Shown here: positions 48,453 through 51,073 of the stretch, in pieces
Position numbering within the stretch: position 1 is the stretch's first letter
How the letters are laid out: each line of letters begins with the position of its first letter
NCBI GenBank assembly: GCA_018820395.1
Contig: JAHJOG010000183.1
Span: 1-51,073 of the forward strand
DNA from: Gammaproteobacteria bacterium
GTDB taxonomy: Bacteria; Pseudomonadota; Gammaproteobacteria; Burkholderiales; Burkholderiaceae_C
Reading direction: 5' to 3'
DNA length: 51,073 bases
The notes under the pieces: generated by a model
Told to the model about the DNA's origin: nothing
Databases searched by the model: none
Seen by the model: only the letters and a program-made list of their open reading frames with translations
Program-made: the position numbers and the translations under genes

Positions 48453-48878
48453 GTGCGTTTTGCTTCTTCCATGGTCCTGGCCGCTGCGTTTCTTGCGTCG
48501 TCCATCGCGGTGCCCGCTGCTTTTGCGCAAAGCGCGCCCGTCACGCTGCCGAGCGGCCTGATCTACCAGTCGCTGAAGGAAGGCTCGGGCAGCTCGCCCG
48601 CTTCCAGCGACGTGGTCAAGGTCCACTACCGCGGCACATTCCCCGACAGCGGGAAGGAATTCGACAGCTCGTACAAGCGCGGCGAGCCGACCGAGTTTCC
48701 GCTCAACCGTGTGATCCCATGCTGGACCGAGGGCGTGCAGAAGATGAAGCCCGGTGGCAAGGCCAAGCTCACCTGCCCACCGTCCATTGCCTACGGCGAT
48801 CGCGGGGCCGGGGGTGTTATTCCGCCGAACGCAACGCTCAATTTCGAGATCGAGCTGATCTCGGTCGGCAAGCAATAG
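48453..48878 (+). CDS. Exported FKBP-type peptidyl-prolyl isomerase
   Basis: 141 residues: signal peptide (SSMVLAAAFLASSIAVPAAFA, about residues 5-25) then a single FKBP domain (VKVHYRGTFPDSGKEFDSSYKRGEPTEFPLNRVIPCWTEGVQKMKPGGKAKL..., ending LNFEIELISV). Assists periplasmic folding. GTG start with AAGGGG five bases upstream. A Cys replaces the more usual Gly in VI-P-C-W-T. Confidence 0.93.
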   Translation: MRFASSMVLAAAFLASSIAVPAAFAQSAPVTLPSGLIYQSLKEGSGSSPASSDVVKVHYRGTFPDSGKEFDSSYKRGEPTEFPLNRVIPCWTEGVQKMKPGGKAKLTCPPSIAYGDRGAGGVIPPNATLNFEIELISVGKQ

Positions 48879-48973
48879 GACTTTCTGTTGAATGTGGCAG
48901 TCCGGGCGCCGAAAAGCGCAAAGCGGTGCCGCTTGCAGCGCTCGTCGAGCCTGAACTCCCGGAAAATGGCGGC

Positions 48974-49945
48974 ATGAAGAATGCCCCGATCGAAGCCAGT
49001 CTGCTGTTGGTCGACGACGACCCGGCGGTCATTCAGGTGTTGAACAAGATCCTGTCGGACTATTCGAGCGTGCGCTTCGCGACGAGTGGCGCCGACGCGC
49101 TGCGGCTCGCGAGGGAATCGTTGCCCGACCTGATCCTGCTCGACGCGCAGTTGGGCGACATGAGCGGACTCGAAGTGTGCGAATCGCTCAAGGCCGACCC
49201 GGCGCTCGCGAACGTGCCAGTGGTTTTTGTCAGCAGCCACCAGGAAGCCGAGCTGGAAGTGGCCGTGCTCAAGCTCGGCGCCGTCGACTTCATCCGCAAG
49301 CCCTTCAACGGGCCGCAGGTGATCGCGCGGGTCGACACGCAGCTCAAGCTCAAGCGGCTGGCCGACGACCTGCGCCTGCTGTCCCGGGTCGACGCGCTCA
49401 CGCGGCTCGGCAACGACCGGGCCTACGAAGAAACGCTGCGCCGCGAGAGCCTGCGCGCCGTCGAGGCGCAGGGGCCGGTGGCGGCGGTGCGTTTCGAGAT
49501 CGACTTCTTCGAGGCTTTCGAATCGACCTATGGGGCAAAGGCCACGGCCGAGGCGCTGAGGGCCGTCGCCAAGGCCTTGCGCCATCAGCTCCTGCGGCCG
49601 GGCGACGTGGCGTTTCGCCTCGGCCGCGCAGCTTTCGGCCTGGTGCTGCCGGACACCACGGGCGCCGACGCGCTGGCCGTTGCCAACCGTTTGCTGCGTG
49701 TCGTGGAAGCCCTGGACATCCCCCACCACGCGTCGACCGTGTCGCGCCATCTGACCCTGAGCGCCGGCATTGCGTCCTTCGAGGGCACGCAGGCCACGGA
49801 GATCGCGCACGACGGCATTGCGCCAGCGCTCGACCAGACCGCCTTGGCCGCACTCGCGCAGGCGCAGCACGATGGCTGGGCTCAGGCGAATCTCGGAACG
49901 GCTGCGGGCGGCTTGCCGCCGGTCGGCGCTGCCACGCCGGCGTGA
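48974..49945 (+). CDS. Response regulator with degenerate GGDEF domain
   Basis: 323 residues: receiver domain (LLVDDDPAV, phosphoacceptor Asp in LILLDAQLGDMSG, Lys in DFIRKPFNGP), then a GGDEF-fold domain from about residue 137 (SRVDALTRLGNDRAYEETL matches the domain entry). The catalytic GG(D/E)EF motif is replaced: R-L-G-R-A-A-F-G-L-V-L-P. It therefore cannot be expected to make cyclic-di-GMP; it may bind GTP/c-di-GMP or signal by protein contact. Ala-rich C-terminal tail. Follows the FKBP gene by 95 bases. Confidence 0.88.
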   Translation: MKNAPIEASLLLVDDDPAVIQVLNKILSDYSSVRFATSGADALRLARESLPDLILLDAQLGDMSGLEVCESLKADPALANVPVVFVSSHQEAELEVAVLKLGAVDFIRKPFNGPQVIARVDTQLKLKRLADDLRLLSRVDALTRLGNDRAYEETLRRESLRAVEAQGPVAAVRFEIDFFEAFESTYGAKATAEALRAVAKALRHQLLRPGDVAFRLGRAAFGLVLPDTTGADALAVANRLLRVVEALDIPHHASTVSRHLTLSAGIASFEGTQATEIAHDGIAPALDQTALAALAQAQHDGWAQANLGTAAGGLPPVGAATPA

Positions 49946-49981
49946 GCGGGCTGCCAAAGCGCCACACAGCGCAGCAGCGTC

Positions 49982-50896
49982 TCAGTCGAACTTCAACGTG
50001 CTCATCCGCGCGACGATCGCGTCGCAAAGCGTCTGAGCGGCGATCGACAGGCTGCCTTCACGCCGCTGCACCACATACAGCGTGCGCCGCAGCCCCGGCA
50101 GCGGCAGGAGACGCGTCACCAACGTCTCGCGCTGGAAATGAAAGAGCGTCAGCGTGGGCACGACGCTGATGCCGAGCCCGGCTTCCACCAGGCCGGTGAC
50201 CGTGGCGAGATGTTCCACCTCGAACACCGCGTTCAGCCGCAGCGGATGGATCGCCGCGTCGAGCGCCTGTCGCACGCTGCTGTCGCGCGTCATCTGGATG
50301 AAGGGCCAGGGCGCAAGCTTCCTCGCGCTCAGGTTGCGTTCTTGCGCGAGCGGATGGTCGGTGCGGCACACCAGATGGAATCGATCGGTGCAGAGCTTGC
50401 GGCTCTTCAGGTCGCCGGCCGCCGACACCCCGGCCCCCGAAGCGGCGAGCGCGAAGTCGGCTTGCCCGCCGCGCACCAGCGCGATGCACGCGTCCGACAG
50501 CGCGTCGCTGAGTTCGATCTCCACGCCCGGCCATTGATGGGAGAACTCGGCGAACACGCCCGGCAGCCAGCCGGCCGCGAGCGAGGGCAGGGCGGCCACA
50601 TGCACGCGGCCCTTGCGCCGCTCGACGTGGTCGGCCAGATCGGTCAGGGCCGCGCCCATGTCGTCGAGCAGGCGCCGAGCGGAGCGCTCGAATAGTTGAC
50701 CCTCGGGCGTGAGCTGGACGCTGCGCGTGTCGCGGTCGAAGAGGCGCGTGCCGACGGTCTCTTCGAGCGCCTGGATCAACGCACTGAACGCCGGCTGCGA
50801 CAGGTGGCAGAGCTGGGCTGCACGCGTGAAGTTGCGTTGCTCGGTCAGCGCCACAAAGCCGCGCAGGTGCCGGGTCGATAGGTCGGCTGCTCGCAT
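49982..50896 (-). CDS. LysR-family transcriptional regulator
   Basis: 304 residues: N-terminal helix-turn-helix (HLRGFVALTEQRNFTRAAQLCHLSQPAFSALIQALEETVGTRLFDR) and a periplasmic-binding-like effector domain (VHVAALPSLAAGWLPGVFAEF..., LVEAGLGISVVPTLTLF). Best match by eye is the CbbR/CysB-type broad group; target unknown. ATG at 50896 removes an unconserved 33-residue extension. It probably regulates a gene diverging beyond the right edge of the window. Confidence 0.92.
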   Translation of the reverse strand: MRAADLSTRHLRGFVALTEQRNFTRAAQLCHLSQPAFSALIQALEETVGTRLFDRDTRSVQLTPEGQLFERSARRLLDDMGAALTDLADHVERRKGRVHVAALPSLAAGWLPGVFAEFSHQWPGVEIELSDALSDACIALVRGGQADFALAASGAGVSAAGDLKSRKLCTDRFHLVCRTDHPLAQERNLSARKLAPWPFIQMTRDSSVRQALDAAIHPLRLNAVFEVEHLATVTGLVEAGLGISVVPTLTLFHFQRETLVTRLLPLPGLRRTLYVVQRREGSLSIAAQTLCDAIVARMSTLKFD

Positions 50897-50927
50897 GATC
50901 CGGATCCTCGATGAATCGGTGGGAGCG

Positions 50928-50946
50928 TTCGATTCTACGGATCGAA
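50928..50946. promoter_or_regulatory. Palindrome upstream of the LysR gene
   Basis: TTCGAT (50928-50933) and ATCGAA (50941-50946) form a perfect 6-bp inverted repeat with a 7-base spacer, 32-50 bases before the LysR start. It is a plausible autoregulatory operator; an internal T-N11-A also fits the loose LysR box. Confidence 0.35.
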
Positions 50947-51034
50947 ACGTCGGGCACGCACCTGTCGGCCGGAGGGTCGGGCCCATCGCGCCCATGCAGA
51001 TTGCGTCCGTGCGGTCTATGCTGCGCGTTGCAAG

Positions 51035-51069
51035 GGTTGCGCTTGCAACCGTTCTGTCGCAACCGTTCT
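51035..51069. repeat. Hairpin and 11-base direct repeat at the window end
   Basis: GGTTGC/GCAACC (51035-51050) forms a 6-bp hairpin; GCAACCGTTCT occurs twice (51045-51055 and 51059-51069) with a 14-base period. The region lies upstream of the LysR gene, probably in the promoter of a neighbouring gene cut off by the window. Confidence 0.35.
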
Positions 51070-51073
51070 CCTA

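Overview
The window is a 51 kb stretch of high-GC, densely coded bacterial chromosome. Protein similarity (ilvBNC-pssA-leuA order, the ECF sigma/DUF3619/DUF3106/RDD cluster, LeuA of both classes, Bpt/Aat, tandem moaA-mobA-moeA) and a dispersed intergenic repeat point to a betaproteobacterium of the order Burkholderiales, most likely Comamonadaceae and close to Variovorax. This assignment is recognition, not a database result. Nothing looks like a prophage, integrative element, insertion sequence, CRISPR array, tRNA or rRNA. No stretch over 300 bases lacks a gene.

Layout. 1-1000: recR and a MAPEG membrane protein. 1118-3931: an ABC importer of the SsuA/TauA type, with a terminator between the binding-protein gene and the ATPase gene. 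4010-7001: mltD (minus), diverging from a methyltransferase-rnhA pair that overlaps by TTGA. 7036-12696 (minus): a probable operon running peroxiredoxin, aldehyde dehydrogenase, moaA, mobA, moeA, cyclic-nucleotide-binding protein, which is largely molybdenum cofactor synthesis. 12815-15862: a lipoprotein phospholipase-D enzyme and three small genes of unknown function next to an AT-rich gap. 15950-18920: membrane pyrophosphatase hppA diverging from soluble pyrophosphatase ppa. 18922-21620: FemAB-like protein, EamA transporter, glnB. 21634-24968 (minus): ECF sigma factor, DUF3619, DUF3106, RDD, dgkA and LOG-family genes.

25256-33138 is the branched-chain amino acid block: ilvB-ilvN-ilvC make the valine/isoleucine precursors; then an intergenic repeat, pssA, and two tandem 2-isopropylmalate synthase genes of different classes. 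The two leuA genes are preceded by a 17-codon leader peptide rich in leucine codons and a perfect 11-bp terminator, a clear transcription attenuator.

33257-36767: a penicillin-binding D,D-peptidase, an IclR regulator, and the two N-degron transferases bpt and aat. 36879-40910: a lone xanthine-dehydrogenase-type molybdenum subunit and ETF-ubiquinone oxidoreductase. 41013-45653: an OmpR-type two-component system diverging from a PAP2 phosphatase/EptA pair, a lipid A modification module. 45650-48404 (minus): eutB-eutC with a peroxidase-related gene. 48453-50896: periplasmic FKBP isomerase, a response regulator with a degenerate GGDEF domain, and a LysR regulator.

Most of the window is ordinary core genome. 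The best observations are the leuA attenuator with competing RNA pairings, the tandem unlike LeuA enzymes, the 11-bp inverted repeat between the sigma-factor and ilv operons, the mid-operon terminator in the ABC importer, and the degenerate GGDEF regulator. I saw no convincing wholly new system.
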